From Cycas panzhihuaensis (lineage: Eukaryota > Cycadophyta), in assembly GCA_023213395.1 (NCBI GenBank), contig CM041465.1, positions 172,243,741 through 172,307,740 of the forward strand: a stretch of 64,000 nucleotides of DNA, read 5' to 3'. Shown here in pieces: positions 10,311-22,648 of the stretch. The position numbers were made by a program, and so were the translations under genes. How positions within the stretch are numbered: position 1 is the stretch's first letter; each line of letters opens with the position of its first letter. Below the pieces are notes generated by a model. The model had not been told where the DNA came from and searched no databases. It saw only the letters and a list, made by a program, of their open reading frames with translations.

Positions 10311-11146
10311 ATGGCTGCCATAAATATGCTTAATGCTTGTACCATAAGGCTAACAGGGCAATCAAATTATCAAGAATGGAAAAGAATCACAAAAAATCTC
10401 TTGATAATGAATGAGTTTTGGGGATATGTTTCTGGAAGAATCCCCAATCCTACACTTCTTGGTTAATGATAATCAACTTTGCACTGTGGATGTTCAACTT
10501 GTTCTTTGCATGGGAGGCCAAAGACGAAATTGCCTTGGCTTTCATTCGTATGGTTGTGGACATACATGTAGACCAAAATATTACTTCTGCACTATCTTCT
10601 AAAGAAGCATGGGACACCTTGTCCTCTTTGTATGAAAGGCGAGATGAAGCTCGCATTTTGATGATAAAAGCTAAATTATACTCCATCAAATTTGTAAGGC
10701 CAATGTCGGCATTCATGTCCTCTGTTAAGGAGGTTTGTAATGAATTAACTACTTTAGGTAGTCCAGCTACAAGAGATGAAATCATAGCCTCCATCACAAA
10801 AGCATTGCCAAAGGACTACAATGGCTTTATATCATCAACTACACGAGATGGTTCACTAAGGGGGATGACAGTCAATCAACTTGAAAGATTATTGCTTCAA
10901 GAAGAACAAATTTATGGTAAGGATAATGAAGAACCATCTACATCAGGTGCTTTCACAGCAAGGGCCAAGACAAATCAAAAATCCAAAACTGCATTCACAA
11001 AGCAGTTTGGAAATATGAACATTGGATCTTCCAAATCCAATGTCGTATGCCATTATTGTGGCATTCACAGCCACATTGCACTGAGTGCGAGAAAGAAGCA
11101 AGCGGATCTTCAAAAGGCAATGACCACGGGGTCAAAACAGGCGTGA
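10311..11146 (+). pseudogene. RLC2 gag, frameshifted
   Basis: Starts at the ATG at 10311 (M-A-A-I-N-M-L-N-A-C-T-I-R-L), the start shared by RLC5, RLC6 and RLC7. The frame stops after about 50 codons, and the body continues in another frame (10418-11146) with the UBN2-type Gag segment (S-K-E-A-W-D-T-L-S-S-L-Y) and a basic C-terminal part. The zinc knuckle begins C-H-Y-C near 11048 and keeps its His, but the last Cys is thrown out of frame by a small indel. Gag forms the particle and binds RNA; this copy should not make a full protein. Confidence 0.8.
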
Positions 11147-11349
11147 CCACGTGGTCAAAGACAACAGGGCCCACGACATCAGTTTCAACAAAGGTTCCAA
11201 CGGTCAAATCAGCAGCAGTTTCCCCCTCGACCAAATCGAGGTGCCTATCGAGGAGGTCCACAAGGAGGGTCAAAGAAGTGGCTACCAACGCCATTATAAT
11301 CGGTTGCCAATGACGACAAACTACTTTGTGCATACCAATCATCCAAGGT

Positions 11350-14300
11350 TGACAACACTTGGATTGTCGATTCAGGAGCCACTCGACATATGACAGGGAG
11401 TGAAGAACTCCTATGCAACATCAAGGAAGGTAAAGGTAATTTAGTGACCTTTGGAAATCTTTGAATCGATTGAGGTTTTCGTGAATAGGCACCATAGCTC
11501 CTTTTCATTCTCCTCAAAATCCTTCCTCATCATTTCCCAACAGTGATGCCTACTTCATTCCTTCTAGAGAGAAGAATCTGCTCTCTGTTAGCCAGATGAA
11601 CAAGCAACACATGAGCGTACTATTTAAAAATGGGAAATGTATTATTTGTGACAAAGATGATCAGATCATAGCTGTAACCTATGAGGATCAAGGTCTTTAC
11701 AAGTTGGATGCCAATAATATTACTCTTAATTCTGCTTACTTTGGTTCCACATCTTTGTCAAAAATTCAGTTATGGCATCAACGTCTAGGACATTTAAGCC
11801 TAGACAATCAAGCGATGACATACAAGCGCATGGTGTATGGGCTTCCAAAGATGTATGGTTCAAAATGTCTTTGAAGCTTGCATAATGGGGTCACAACATC
11901 GGTGCCTTTTCCTAAAGGCAAAGCATGGCGTGCATCTTATCCTTTGCAATTAGTTCACTCGGACTTGTGTGGACCCATGTCCACCACTCCTTTGGAGGAG
12001 CATTGTACTACATATCTTTTATTGATGACTTCTCTCACAAAGTCCGGGTCTACTTCCTAAAGCATAAATCGAAGCCTTCTCCAAGTTCAAAGAGTTCAAG
12101 GCGGAAGTAGAAAATGAATCTGCTACTCAATTGGCACATTAAGGTCGATAATGGAGGTGAATTCACTTCAAATGAATTCAACCAATTTTGCAAGGATAAT
12201 GGAATTCGGAGACAACTCACGACTCCTCATACTCCTCGGCAAAATGGAGTCTCAGGAGGATGAATAGAACTTTGGCTAATAAAGCGAACAATGATGCATG
12301 CAAAGGGCTTCCAAGAGCTTCTTGGTCAAGCATTTCTTACAGTGCCTATGTGGCCAATCGAAGTCCTACAATGATCACCAATATCACACACGAGGAGACA
12401 TGGTGCGGAAGGAAGCCAACTATCGACCATTTGAGGACATTCGTGTCTTTGCGTATATGCACATACCAGATCAACAAAGAACAAAGTTGGACAAACATAG
12501 CCTAAAATGCATCTTTATAGGATATGCAATCCATAGCAAAGCCTACAAGTTGTATGATCCATTGGGAGAAAATGCATCTCTCAAGAGATGTAATCTTTGT
12601 TGAGGATGATAAAAAAGAGTTGGATATGGCATCAATCCAACCCCCCATTGACAAAGGGAAAAAGATTGTCGAGGACTTCCCTTCCCCTCAATCTTACACA
12701 CCATGTTCTTCATCTGCACCTTCTGTACCATCTATTTCATCTTCATTTGCTCCACTTGAACCTTCCACTTCATCTTCTGCTGCTCCTACACTTAGACGAG
12801 AAGATATTGAGGTTCATGCCACATCACTTCAAAAGTTACCTAAGTGGTACACTCAAACGGTACAGGATGGTCACATCATTGAAGGGAAACGTCCATCAAA
12901 GTTTCGACAAACAAACTTTGCACTTATGGTGAAGTGCTTTCTATTGATGAGCCTACTACCTTTTCGAGGCTTCACAAAGTGATAGTTAGAAAGCGCCATG
13001 GTGAGGAGATTCAATCCATTCACAAGAATGGTACTTGGGACTTGGTCGAATTGCCTCCACACAAGCAGCAATCGGTTGTAAATGGGTCTACAAGACCAAA
13101 TTCCATTCTGATGGGACACTCAAGCGACATAAAGCAAGACTTGTGGCAAAGGGGTTTAAACAAATAGAAGGAATTGATTACGAGGAGACCTTTGCACTGT
13201 AGCAAACATGAACACCATCGACTTCTCTTGGCCTTAGGCACAATGCAAATGGGCCAGTATATCAAATGGACGTGAAGAGCGCCTTCCTCAAGCGATCTTC
13301 AAGAGGAGGTATACTTGGAGCAACCTCCTGGTTACAAGGAACAAGGCAAGGAGCATTTAGTATGTCGCCTCAAGAAGGCTTTGTATGGCTTGAAACAAGC
13401 TCCTAGGGCATGGTACGCAAAAATCGATGAATACTTTTTGAGACATGGGTTTCATCGATCCACATCTGATCCAAACTTGTACATCAAACATGAACATCAC
13501 CATGTCACTTATATTGCCTTGTATGTAGATGACTTAGTGATCACGGGTGATGACACTAAGCTCATCAATGTTCTCCAAGATGATTTGAAGAGAAGTTTTG
13601 AGATGACTGATCTTGGACTTCTCCATTACTTTCTAGGCTTTGAGGTATGGCGGCCGAGCTATATCTTCATTTCCCAAGCAAAATATTCTTGGGACATCTT
13701 GCGGATTCGGGATGCACGATCGCAAGACGCCTACACCCATGGAGAGCGGCACCAAGCTTTCTCTTAATGAGGAAGATGAACGGCAGATCCCACACTTTAC
13801 CGTGATTGATTGGGAGTCTCATTTATCTCACCAACACTCGGCCGGATATTTCATTTGTTGTTGGGATTTGCTCACGTTACATGTCTCAACCCAATCAGAT
13901 ACACTGGAATGCAACAAAATGCATACTCAAGTATATCAAAGGAACATTGCAGCTTGGACTTGAGTATGTACATAAGGAGAACTTCACTTTGGAGGGGTTC
14001 TCTGATTCTGATTGGGCAGGATGCCAGGATAGCAGGAAATCTACCTCGGTTCTTGTTTTACCCTTGGTTCAAGAAATGTTTCATGGAGTTGCAAGAAGCA
14101 ACCAAATGTTACCTTGTCCTCCAGGCGGTACAAAGCTGCGATCAACGCGACTTGTGAGGCTATCCGGCTTCGACGGATTCTTGGTGAGCTTGGATTTCAA
14201 AGCAGTTGACCGACCTTCATTGTGACAATCAAAGTGTCCTCAAGCTAACTAAGAATCACATGTTTTCCACGCGAACCAAGCATATTGAAGTTCACCACCA

Positions 14301-14469
14301 TTTCATCAGGGAGCATGTACACAGCGGTGAGATCACACTTCAATATCGACCAACGGAGGAACAGACGGCAGATATCTTTACCAAGCCACTTGGTAGAGAC
14401 AAATTTGTAAAATTCAGAGATGGTCTTGGTGTCCGACTTAACATTATAAACAGTAAGAGGGGGTGTTAA
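11350..14469 (+). pseudogene. RLC2 pol (PR-INT-RT-RNase H), heavily frameshifted
   Basis: Protease W-I-V-D-S-G-A-T-R-H-M at about 11360-11395. Pre-integrase zinc region: about 11596-11900. Integrase: H-S-D-L-C-G-P near 11960, D-N-G-G-E-F near 12150, end near 12600. Reverse transcriptase: 12934-13660 with Y-V-D-D at 13522-13533. RNase H: about 13980-14469, ending G-L-G-V-R-L-N-I. At least a dozen frame changes separate these blocks. Many lie at CAG/CTG triplets when compared with RLC6. The catalytic motifs survive, which is odd for a sequence otherwise so broken. The final codons TGT TAA are the first six bases of the 3' LTR. Confidence 0.88.
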
Positions 14470-15041
14470 ACCTTATGTTTAAATGTTAAGTGAATGTATT
14501 TTTATTTTTCATGTAATATATGCACTTTATACTTTAGGGGTGACTTATCACTTAAGTGATAAAGTGCACACCCACATTCTTTCTAGTGACACAACGTTGT
14601 CACTAAAGGGTCAATGGACCCTCATGCACCTTTTTGAGTAATCCAAGTGATGTATCTTGGATGTTTGACACTTGTCAAACATCCAAGGCCTTAGGTGAGG
14701 ATCCAAGCACTTTTGCTCATGATCCATGTGATGTATCTTGGATGTTTGACACTTGTCAAACATCCAAGGCCTTAGGTCTCTCATTTCACTCTATATAAAG
14801 AGACCTCTCCTCATTGTCTCATAAGGAGAGTTGGAGCTGTATTGTTATGCTATCAGTTTGCTAATCAAGCTGTTTTCTTCTTGGGAGGTTGGACCAATTC
14901 CAACTCCACATATTGGGTATCATTTTCTCTTGCTCCTATTTCAGTTTGTGCTCTTTATGCTTTCATGCTTTCATGCATTTATAGTATTGTGATTGTATTT
15001 ATGATCTTGGGATTAATGTGGCCTAATGCCCATTTTCCACA
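14464..15041 (+). repeat. RLC2 3' LTR
   Basis: 578 bp and about 99 percent like 7899-8475 by eye. The polypurine tract AAGAGGGGG occupies 14455-14463. The pol stop codon (TAA at 14467-14469) lies inside this LTR. Confidence 0.95.
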
Positions 15042-15046
15042 TCTGA

Positions 15047-15651
15047 TCCTCAAACACAAACATCATAGCCAAATTGATTGCCATGTGATTTACTAATTGT
15101 GATAGAATTACAAAGCCTTCAACAACAGATTCACATAAACAACAATTGCCAAAAAACACTTCTATTCACTGAAAAAGTGCATTACATGGCCTATAGCTTG
15201 TGAACTATAACAAACTTTCGAAATAATGCACTAAGTATCCTATTGCAACTCTACTACTAAATTGCCACCTAATTACCATGAATAACTAATTCTCACACAT
15301 GTATCTTTTATGCTAATCACATAGGCAAATCTTATTACAAGGCGTCCTGCCACCTAGACTTAGACTTTGACTATGGTAATGTTCATAAAAAAACTTAAGA
15401 AATGATCATTATTAGAATTTTTTTTTTTTACGGTATTGTACCGAGTGGATGGAATCGAATCCCTGTTTGTCGAGGCTTGTCGCCCTTTCATCTAGTTCTT
15501 CCCTATAACCCCCCATGGGGGTTGAACTCAGGACTTCCAACACCATAGGGTAAACACCTACTAGTGTACCCCCAGTGCCCAACATGATCATTATTAGAAT
15601 TTGACTCAACATTTTCACGAGAAACTTAGAAAATGCACATTATCTCTAACA
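15047..15651 (-). repeat. Probable 3' LTR of RLC3 (left end undefined)
   Basis: AT-rich non-coding DNA that ends CTCTAACA at 15651. On the minus strand this is TGTTAGAG, preceded by a purine tract and the RNase H end of RLC3, as expected for a 3' LTR start. The other end is not visible because the matching LTR lies outside the window. A SINE sits at 15421-15583. RLC2 may have inserted in or beside this LTR. Confidence 0.5.
15421..15583 (-). mobile_element. tRNA-type SINE with 19-bp target duplication
   Basis: A 163-bp insert, read on the minus strand from GTTGGGCACTGGGGG to a tail of nine or ten A. It is flanked by exact 19-bp copies ATGATCATTATTAGAATTT at 15402-15420 and 15584-15602. Near its 5' half is AGTTCAACCCC, close to the polymerase III B-box. 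A second tRNA-like motif, GATTCGATTCC, lies near the 3' end. The A-box is not clear. Small size, A tail and long duplication together are the signature of LINE-mobilised SINEs. The open frame at 15412-15618 is a by-product. Confidence 0.85.
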
Positions 15652-17085
15652 CCCTCATAATAGCCATTTCATTGGCCTTGATACCAATTGCATTTCTAAA
15701 GTTTACAAATTTATGCTTGCTCAATGCTTTGATGGGCAAATTAATTAATTGGTCTTCCAATTTGCAATAAATTAACTTGGCTTTTCCAAGCTGAATTTGC
15801 TCCTAAATGTAATGATAATGCACCTTTATGTGTTTTGTCCTTACATGGAAAACATGATTCTTAGCAATCTTGATAACTCCTTAGTTATCACACATCAAAG
15901 GACTAATTTGATGTTGTGGATATCCCAAATTTGATAATATTTTTCTCAACCATAATGCTCCAAAGGTTGCATTCACAACTACCTTGTATTCAACTTCTAT
16001 AAATTATAAAGCAATTGTAGATTGCTTCTTACTACCTCATGAGATTACCGCTAAATCCATGCTAAATCAGTAACCTATGGTGGACTTCCTATCATCTTAG
16101 CATCCTATCCAATCTCAGTTAGTGAAATCAAGTAATCTAAAATATGATTCTTTTTCAACTTTCAGTCAATAATGGAGTGTTCCATTGATGTATCTAAAAA
16201 TCCATTTCATTGCCTTCCAATAAACCATTCTAGGATCATTCATAAACCTAGAAATTATTCCAACAACATAACTTAAACCAGGCCTAATTGAAATAAGGTA
16301 GATCAAGCTTCCAACTAGTTGCCTACACAAATTTTCATCAATGGAATCTGAACTTTCCAATGCTACTAGTTTTAAGCAAGTTTCTATTGCCGTTGGAAAG
16401 GTCTTATTTTTTGTCATCTTGAACCTCCCCAAAATTTCCCATGAATATTTTGCTTGGGAGCTAAATATGCTATCTTCTCTTTGCCATATTTCAATCCATA
16501 AACAATGGTGGAGTAGTACTAAATCTAACTCTCAAAAACTCGACTCGTTTAAGCTTTTATGATGTCAATTCATTTTTCTTCAATCTTTATCATTATGAGG
16601 TCATCAACGTACATAGTGATAATGATGATGTCACCTCCATATCTAAAATTTACATATAAATAGGGATCTGACAGACTTCTTTCAAAATCATTCATCTTGA
16701 AGTATTCATCAATTTTATTGTGTTAGGCTCTAGGAGCCCACTTTAAGCCATACCAAGGGTTTTCTAGTTTGCAAAGTAAATTTTTTTTACCTTTCTCCAC
16801 AAAGCCTTTTGGTTGATTCATGTCAACCTCTTCTTGCAACTCCTCATTTAAAAACACACTCTTGACATCCATCTAGTCAATTCTCCAATTAAACTGAGCT
16901 AAAATTCAAAGAATTAGCTTGATGGTTACCATCTTTGTAGCTAGGGCAAAGGTCTCTTCTTAATCATTGGTATTCTTTTAAGCATATCCTTTTGCTTCAA
17001 GTCTGACTTTACGTTTCTCTATGGTTCCATCAGCATTAAATTTAGCTATATAGACCCATTTACAATTAATGGCAGTCTCTCCTAT
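15652..17085 (-). pseudogene. RLC3 pol, C-terminal half (RT and RNase H)
   Basis: The downstream half of an old copia pol. RNase H is decayed near 15660-16130. The segment R-Q-L-V-G-S-L-I-Y-L and P-G-L-S-Y-V-V-G-I is at 16166-16432. Reverse transcriptase Y-V-D-D is at about 16591-16602. The N-terminal RT part (I-N-C-K-W-V-Y) is at about 17040-17075. The gene stops exactly where RLG1 begins at 17086 and resumes at 62529, so this is one interrupted gene. Many stops are present. Confidence 0.8.
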
Positions 17086-17703
17086 TGAAGCAAAATGGGG
17101 TACATAGGCCCTTTTGGACCATGGAAACATAGGAACGTATGCTTATTTTGACATGAGGAATGCAAGAACACATCATTAGAGGCACACACATGGGAATGCA
17201 TGCCAAAAAACTACAAAGAAAGCTAAAGACCAACTCTCGGGGAACGCATGACAAGGTACGCACGCAAACAAGAACACATGTAGAATGCATGGAATGCATG
17301 CTCAAAATCGAGCCATATGTTTTGGATGTGATGACATCACTTGTAGGTATATGTGCATACAGTCGTACAAACATAATGTGTATTAATTAAGTGATTGTAA
17401 TGAAAGGTTAAGTGAAAGGTCACTTTGTTATGAAAAGGAAGGGTTGTGACTATAAATCACAACCATTTCCCCAAAAGGCATGTAATTTGGTATTTATTAG
17501 GGCTTGTTCCACCAATTTGGTGTGAGAGCCAAGTTCTTTGATCTTATGTTATACTCTTAAGGGTGAGGGCCGAGTTAATGAGTCATGTGATATGTTCTCT
17601 AGTGTGAGAGTCGAGTCATTAAGTCTTGTGATACGTTCCCAGGTGTATAAGAGTTAATATTGAAGCATATGTTATGATCCATGGTGGAACGCATGTAGGA
17701 TGT
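17086..17703 (+). repeat. RLG1 5' LTR, first part
   Basis: Aligns with 61601-62240. It is rich in GGAACGCATG-like words and a repeated ATGGAATGCATG stretch. It breaks at 17703, where RLG2 starts; GATGT at 17699-17703 is RLG2's target duplication. Confidence 0.85.
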
Positions 17704-18258
17704 TGTCACAACTCCATCAATCTGGCCAACCTCCCTCACCTTGGGGAAACTGACCTTAATATAGCGCTCAAAATACATTGTTCTTATTTTGGTCGACTTC
17801 TTAGAGTGGCTCTGGCCGAATTATAGGATAGAATAAACTCCAGTTTATGACTTCATTTTAGTTGAATTATATAGGGACAATTTGATCGCCTATTTGAGGG
17901 CCCTTGGGACCTCATTCTAGGGCATCACGATCAACAACTTGGCTGCCATATTTTTGGCCCTAAGGTTGCATGTATCTAGGAAGGAACCTCACCTCGAAGA
18001 GAACAATTGTAAGAAGGGACATCACTGTAAGTTGTACTTAATATTTATTCAGATATTATCACATATATCTTGTACCCTCAATCAATATAATCTTATATAT
18101 TTATATTATATCCTCAAGAAAAAATATCACATATTCCTTGTATTTTGGTCAATATTTTCTTGTAAAATTATATTTATAACAGTAATAGAAGAGGTATTGT
18201 TGTCTATATCTTCTTTGTTTGTCCGTTTATGTTCAAGAGATACCCTGGTGTCGCTACA
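17704..18258 (+). repeat. RLG2 5' LTR
   Basis: TGTCACAACTCC to GTCGCTACA. Followed by AG and the primer site. Pairs with 43421-43975. Confidence 0.92.
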
Positions 18259-18260
18259 AG

Positions 18261-18272
18261 TGGTATCAAAGC
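18261..18272 (+). other. RLG2 primer-binding site
   Basis: TGGTATCAAAGC, eleven of twelve matches to the initiator Met-tRNA complement, two bases after the 5' LTR. Confidence 0.85.
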
Positions 18273-18375
18273 TTCATTCGAAGCAAGTATTTGGTGTGTT
18301 TCCACAAGAAAAGATCTTAGAAATTTTTTTCCCAATAGAATGTAGTTAAGGTCAATCAAAACCACGACAGGAAAA

Positions 18376-18773
18376 ATGGTGCTCTAGGCTTCTCAGGGAA
18401 TTGAGGACATGGCAAAACGGGTGGACCAATTGGACAGTAGTATCACACTAATGCAGAATAAGTATAGGGAGTTAAAATTAGATCTACAACAAATTTGTGA
18501 TATTCTGTTGGCTCCAAAAAAGGATTTTGGACCTCAAAAGTGGAGCTAAAGAAAAGGAACAAATCCAAGAAGAAGGGGGAAATTCAGAAGATCAAGTTGG
18601 ACTTGGTCTTAAGGGAACTAAATTTCAACTAGAAAAATTTGACCTAGATAGATCATAAGATATCCGTAGTTGGGTGACATAGATGGACATCTACTTCAAA
18701 ACCACCTCTTTAACCAATAAGGAAAAATTGGTGGTCACAACCCTGCACTTATATGGAAAAGCCTTACAATTTC
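18376..18773 (+). pseudogene. RLG2 gag, N-terminal part
   Basis: The likely ATG at 18376 is followed by an in-frame TAG after three codons and then by a coiled-coil-like stretch (M-A-K-R-V-D-Q-L-D-S-S-I). The segment L-V-V-T-T-L-H-L-Y-G-K-A-L, typical of gypsy capsid, ends at 18773. RLC4 inserted there, and the frame resumes at 31895. Confidence 0.7.
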
Positions 18774-18813
18774 TGTAAAAATGAGGGATATAAGCTAGCC
18801 TCACAACATAAAT
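18774..18813 (-). repeat. RLC4 3' LTR, outer part
   Basis: First 40 bp of the left LTR (TGTAAAAATGAGGG onward), matching 31528-31567. It ends with TAAAT, the duplication made by RLC5. Confidence 0.88.
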
Positions 18814-19354
18814 TGTGAAAATGGGCATTAAGCCACATTAGTCCCAAGATCATAAGTAAAAGCACAATACTACAAATGCATGAAGCATAAAACATAAAGA
18901 ACACAAAGAGAAATAGGAGCAAGATCAAGATACCAGAAATGGGCGGTTGGAATTAGTCCAATCACCAAAGAATGCTTCAGCTTGATTAGCAAACTGACAG
19001 AATAACAATGAGCTCCTCCTCTCAAGATGAGCAACAATGAAGAGAGGCCTCATTAAATAGAGGGAGATGAGAGGCCAAAGGCTATTGCATGATTGACAAG
19101 TGTCAATCATGCAATGCATGCTTGCATGTAGGACAAGTGTCCATTGGGAGCTCATGTGAGCAAAAGTGCAAGGGGGTCATTTGACCCTTAAGTTACAACG
19201 TTATGTCACTAGACATAAAGTGGGTGTGTACTTTATCACTTAAGTGATAAAGTTACACCTAAAGTACAAAAGTGCAAAAGTGCACACATAATACAAGAAT
19301 AGAAAATACATTAGCTTAACATTATAAACATAAGGTAAACCATGAGGTTTAACA
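18814..19354 (-). repeat. RLC5 3' LTR
   Basis: 541 bp, TGTGAAAATGGGC to GGTTTAACA on the plus strand. Carries the family palindrome at 19233-19250. The open frame at 18925-19155 is an LTR artefact. Confidence 0.93.
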
Positions 19355-19363
19355 CCCCCCCTT

Positions 19364-22300
19364 ATTGTTTATAATGTTGAGTCGGACTCCAAGACCACCT
19401 CTAAATTTTACAAATTTGTCTCTACCAAGTGGCTTGGTAAAGATATCTGCCGTCTGCTGCTCCGTTGGTCGATATTGAAGAATGATCTCACCACTGTGTA
19501 CATGCTCCCTGATGAAATGGTGGTGAACTTCAATATGCTTGGTCCACTGGATTCTTAGTTAGCTTGAGGACACTCTGATTGTCACAATGAATGCCGTCAC
19601 GCTGCTGAAATCCAAGCTCACCAAGAATCCGTCGAGCCGGATAGCCTCACAAGTCATGACGCAGCTTTGTACTCTGCTTCAATGGAGGACAAGGTAACAT
19701 TTGGTTGCTTCTTGCAACTCCATGAAACAGCTGTTGAACCAAGGGTGAAACAGTAACCCGAGGTAGATTCCCTGCTATCCTGGCATCCTGCCCAATCAGA
19801 ATCAGAGAACCCTTCCAAAGTGAAGCTCTCCTTATGTGCATACTCAAGTCCAAGTTGTAATGTTCCTTTGATATACTTGAGTATGCGTTTTGCTGCTTGC
19901 CAATGCTTCTGATTGGGTTGAGACATGAAGCGAGAGCAAATCCCAACTGCAAATGAGATGTCTGGACGAGTGTTGGTGAGATATATCAAGCTACCAATCA
20001 ACTGTCGATAAAGAGTGGAATCACTGTTCGGCTTCCTCATTAAGAGAAAGCTTGGTGCCGTTCTCCATGGGTGTAGGCGCAATCTTGCAGTCGTGCATCC
20101 TGAATCTCTGCAAGATGTCCCAAGAGTATTTTGCTTGGGAAATGAAGATATAGCCCGGTCACGCCATACCTCAAAGCCTAGAAAGTAATGGAGAAGTCTC
20201 GAGATCACCATCTCAAAACTTCTCTTCAAATCATCTTGGAGAACATTGATGAGCTTAGTGTCATCACCCGTGATCACTAAGTCATCTACATACAAGGCAA
20301 TATAAATGACGTGGTGATATTCATGTTTGATATACAAGTTTGGATCGGATGTGGATCGATGAAACCCATGTCTCAAAAAGTATTCATCGATTTTTGCGTA
20401 CCATGCCCTAGGAGCTTGCTTCAAGCCATACAAAGCCTTCTTGAGGCGACATACCAAATGCTCCTTGCCTTGTTCCTTGTAACCAGGAGGTTGCTCCAAG
20501 TATACCTCCTCTTGAAGATCGTTGAGGAAGGCGCTCTTCACGTCCATCCGATATACTGCCATTTGCATTGTGCACTAAGGCCAAGAGAAGTCCGATGGTG
20601 TTCATGTTTACAGGTGCAAAGGTCTCCTCGTAATCAATTCCTTCCTTTCGTTTGAACCCCTTTGCTACAAGTCTTGCTTTCTGTCGCTTGAGTGTCCCAT
20701 CAGAATGGAATTTGGTCTTGTAGACCCATTTACAACTAATTGCCTGTTTGTGTGGAGGCAATTCGACCAAGTCCCAAGTACCATTCTTGTGAATGGATTG
20801 AATCTCCTCATCCATGGTAGCTTTCCAACTATCACTTTGTGAAGCCTCTGAAAAGGTAGTAGGCTCATCAATAGAAAGCACTTCAGCCATAAGTGCAAAG
20901 TTTGTTTGCTGCCGATACTTTGATGGACGTTTCCCTTCAATGATATGACCATCATGTACTGTTTGAGTGTACCACTTAGGTAACTTCTGAAATGATGTGG
21001 CATGAACCTCAATATCTTCCGGGTCTAAGTGTGGAGTAATGTAAGATGAAGTGGAAGGTTCAAGTGGAGCAGATGTAGAGGAAGTAGGTGGTACAGAGGT
21101 GCGGATGAAGAACATGGTGTATAAGATTGAGGGAAGGGAAGTCCTCAACAATCTTTTCCCTTTGTCAATGGGGGTTGGATTAATGCCATATCCAACTCTT
21201 TTTTATCATCCTCAACAAAGATTACATCTCTTGAGAGATGCATTTTTCTCCCAACTGGATCATACAACTTGTAGGCTTTGCTATGGATTGCATATCCTAC
21301 AAAGATGCATTTGAGGCTATGTTTGTCCAACTTTGTTCTTTGTTGATCCGTATGTGCATATACGCAGATGCACCCGAATGTCCTCAAATGGTCGATAGTT
21401 GGCTTCTTACCGCACCATGCCTCCTCGTGTGTGATATCTGGATCATTGTTGTAGGACTTCGGCCACATAGGTTGTCAGATGAAATGCTTCGCCCAAGAAG
21501 CTCTTGGAAGCCCTTTTGCATGCAGCATTGTTTTGGCGTTATGAGCCAAAGTTCTATTCATCCTCCTGAGACTCCATTTGCCGAGGAGTATGAGGAGTTG
21601 TGAGTTGTCTCCGAATTCCATTATCCTTGCAAAATTGGTTGAATTCATTTGAAGTGAATTCACCTCCATTATCTGACCTTAATGTGCCAATTGAGTAGCC
21701 AGATTCATTTTCTACTTCCGCCTTGAACTCTTTGAACTTGGAGAAGGCTTCTGATTTTTGCTTTAGGAAGTAGACCCAGACTTTGTGAGAGAAGTCATCA
21801 ATGAAAGATATGTAGTACAATGCTCCTCCAAAGGATTGGTGGATATGGGTCCACACAAGTCTGAGTGAACTAATTGCAAAGGATAAGATGCACGCCATGC
21901 TTTGCCTTTAGGAAAAGGCAAGTGATGTTGAGTCTCCATTATGCATGCTTCAAAGACATTTTGAACCATACATCTTTGGAAGCCCATACACCATGCTTTT
22001 GTTTATCATCTGCTTCAGATTGTCTAGGCTTAAATGTCCTAGACATTGATGCCATAACTGAATTTTTGACAAAGATGTGGAACCAGAGTAAGCAGAATCA
22101 AGAGTAATATTATTGGCATCTAACTTGTAAAGACCTTGATCCTCATAGGCTACAGCTATGATCTGATCATCTTTGTCACAAATGATACATTTCCCATTTT
22201 TAAATAGTACGCTCATGTGTTGCTTGTTCAACTGGCTAACAGATAGCAGATTCTTCTCCATAGAAGGAATGAAGTAGGCATCACTGTTGGGAAATGATGA

Positions 22301-22460
22301 GGAAGGATGAAAAGGAGCTATCGTGCCTATTCCTGAAATCTCAACTGATTCATTGTTTCCAAAGGTCACTGATTGACCTTTACCTTCCTTGATGTTGCAT
22401 AGGAGTTCTTCACTCCCCGTCATATGTTGAGAAGCTCCTGAATCGACAATCCAAGTGTTG
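19364..22460 (-). pseudogene. RLC5 pol (PR-INT-RT-RNase H)
   Basis: Protease D-S-G-A-S-Q-H-M is at about 22428-22455. The pre-integrase domain is at 21950-22400. Integrase: H-S-D-L-C-G-P near 21860, S-D-N-G-G-E-F near 21675, end near 21240. Reverse transcriptase: 20408-21151 then 19654-20568, the latter a 304-codon open frame with Y-V-D-D-L-V-I-T-G and Y-F-L-G-F-E-V-W. RNase H: about 19400-19750, with S-S-I-E-A-E-Y. About six frame changes separate the blocks. In the usual E-A-I-W-L motif the Trp codon has become CGG, as in RLC2 and RLC7. Confidence 0.87.
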
Positions 22461-22648
22461 TCAATGTTGCATGATTGGTATGCACAAAGTAGTTTGTCTT
22501 CATTGGTAAACTGATTAAAATGGCGTTGGTAGCCACCTCTTTGACCCCCCCCACTTCTTGGACCTCCTCGATAGGCACCTCAATTTGGTCGAGGGGGATT
22601 CTGCTGGTGATCTGGCTGTTGGAACCTTTGTTGAAACTGTTGTCGTGG

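Larger units (their letters stand above)
7899..15041 (+). mobile_element. RLC2: complete Ty1/copia retrotransposon
   Basis: A 7.1 kb plus-strand element with near-identical LTRs (7899-8475 and 14464-15041; about six differences by eye) and a perfect 5-bp target duplication TCTGA at 7894-7898 and 15042-15046. A perfect Met-tRNA primer site follows the 5' LTR and AAGAGGGGG precedes the 3' LTR. A long leader (8490-10310) with a tandem array comes before gag and pol. It is in the same family as RLC5, RLC6, RLC7 and the solo LTR. LTR similarity points to a recent insertion, yet the coding part is full of frameshifts. Confidence 0.95.

Noticed and set aside
15412-15618. 68-codon open frame
   Set aside because: It spans the SINE and its duplicated flank; no protein similarity.
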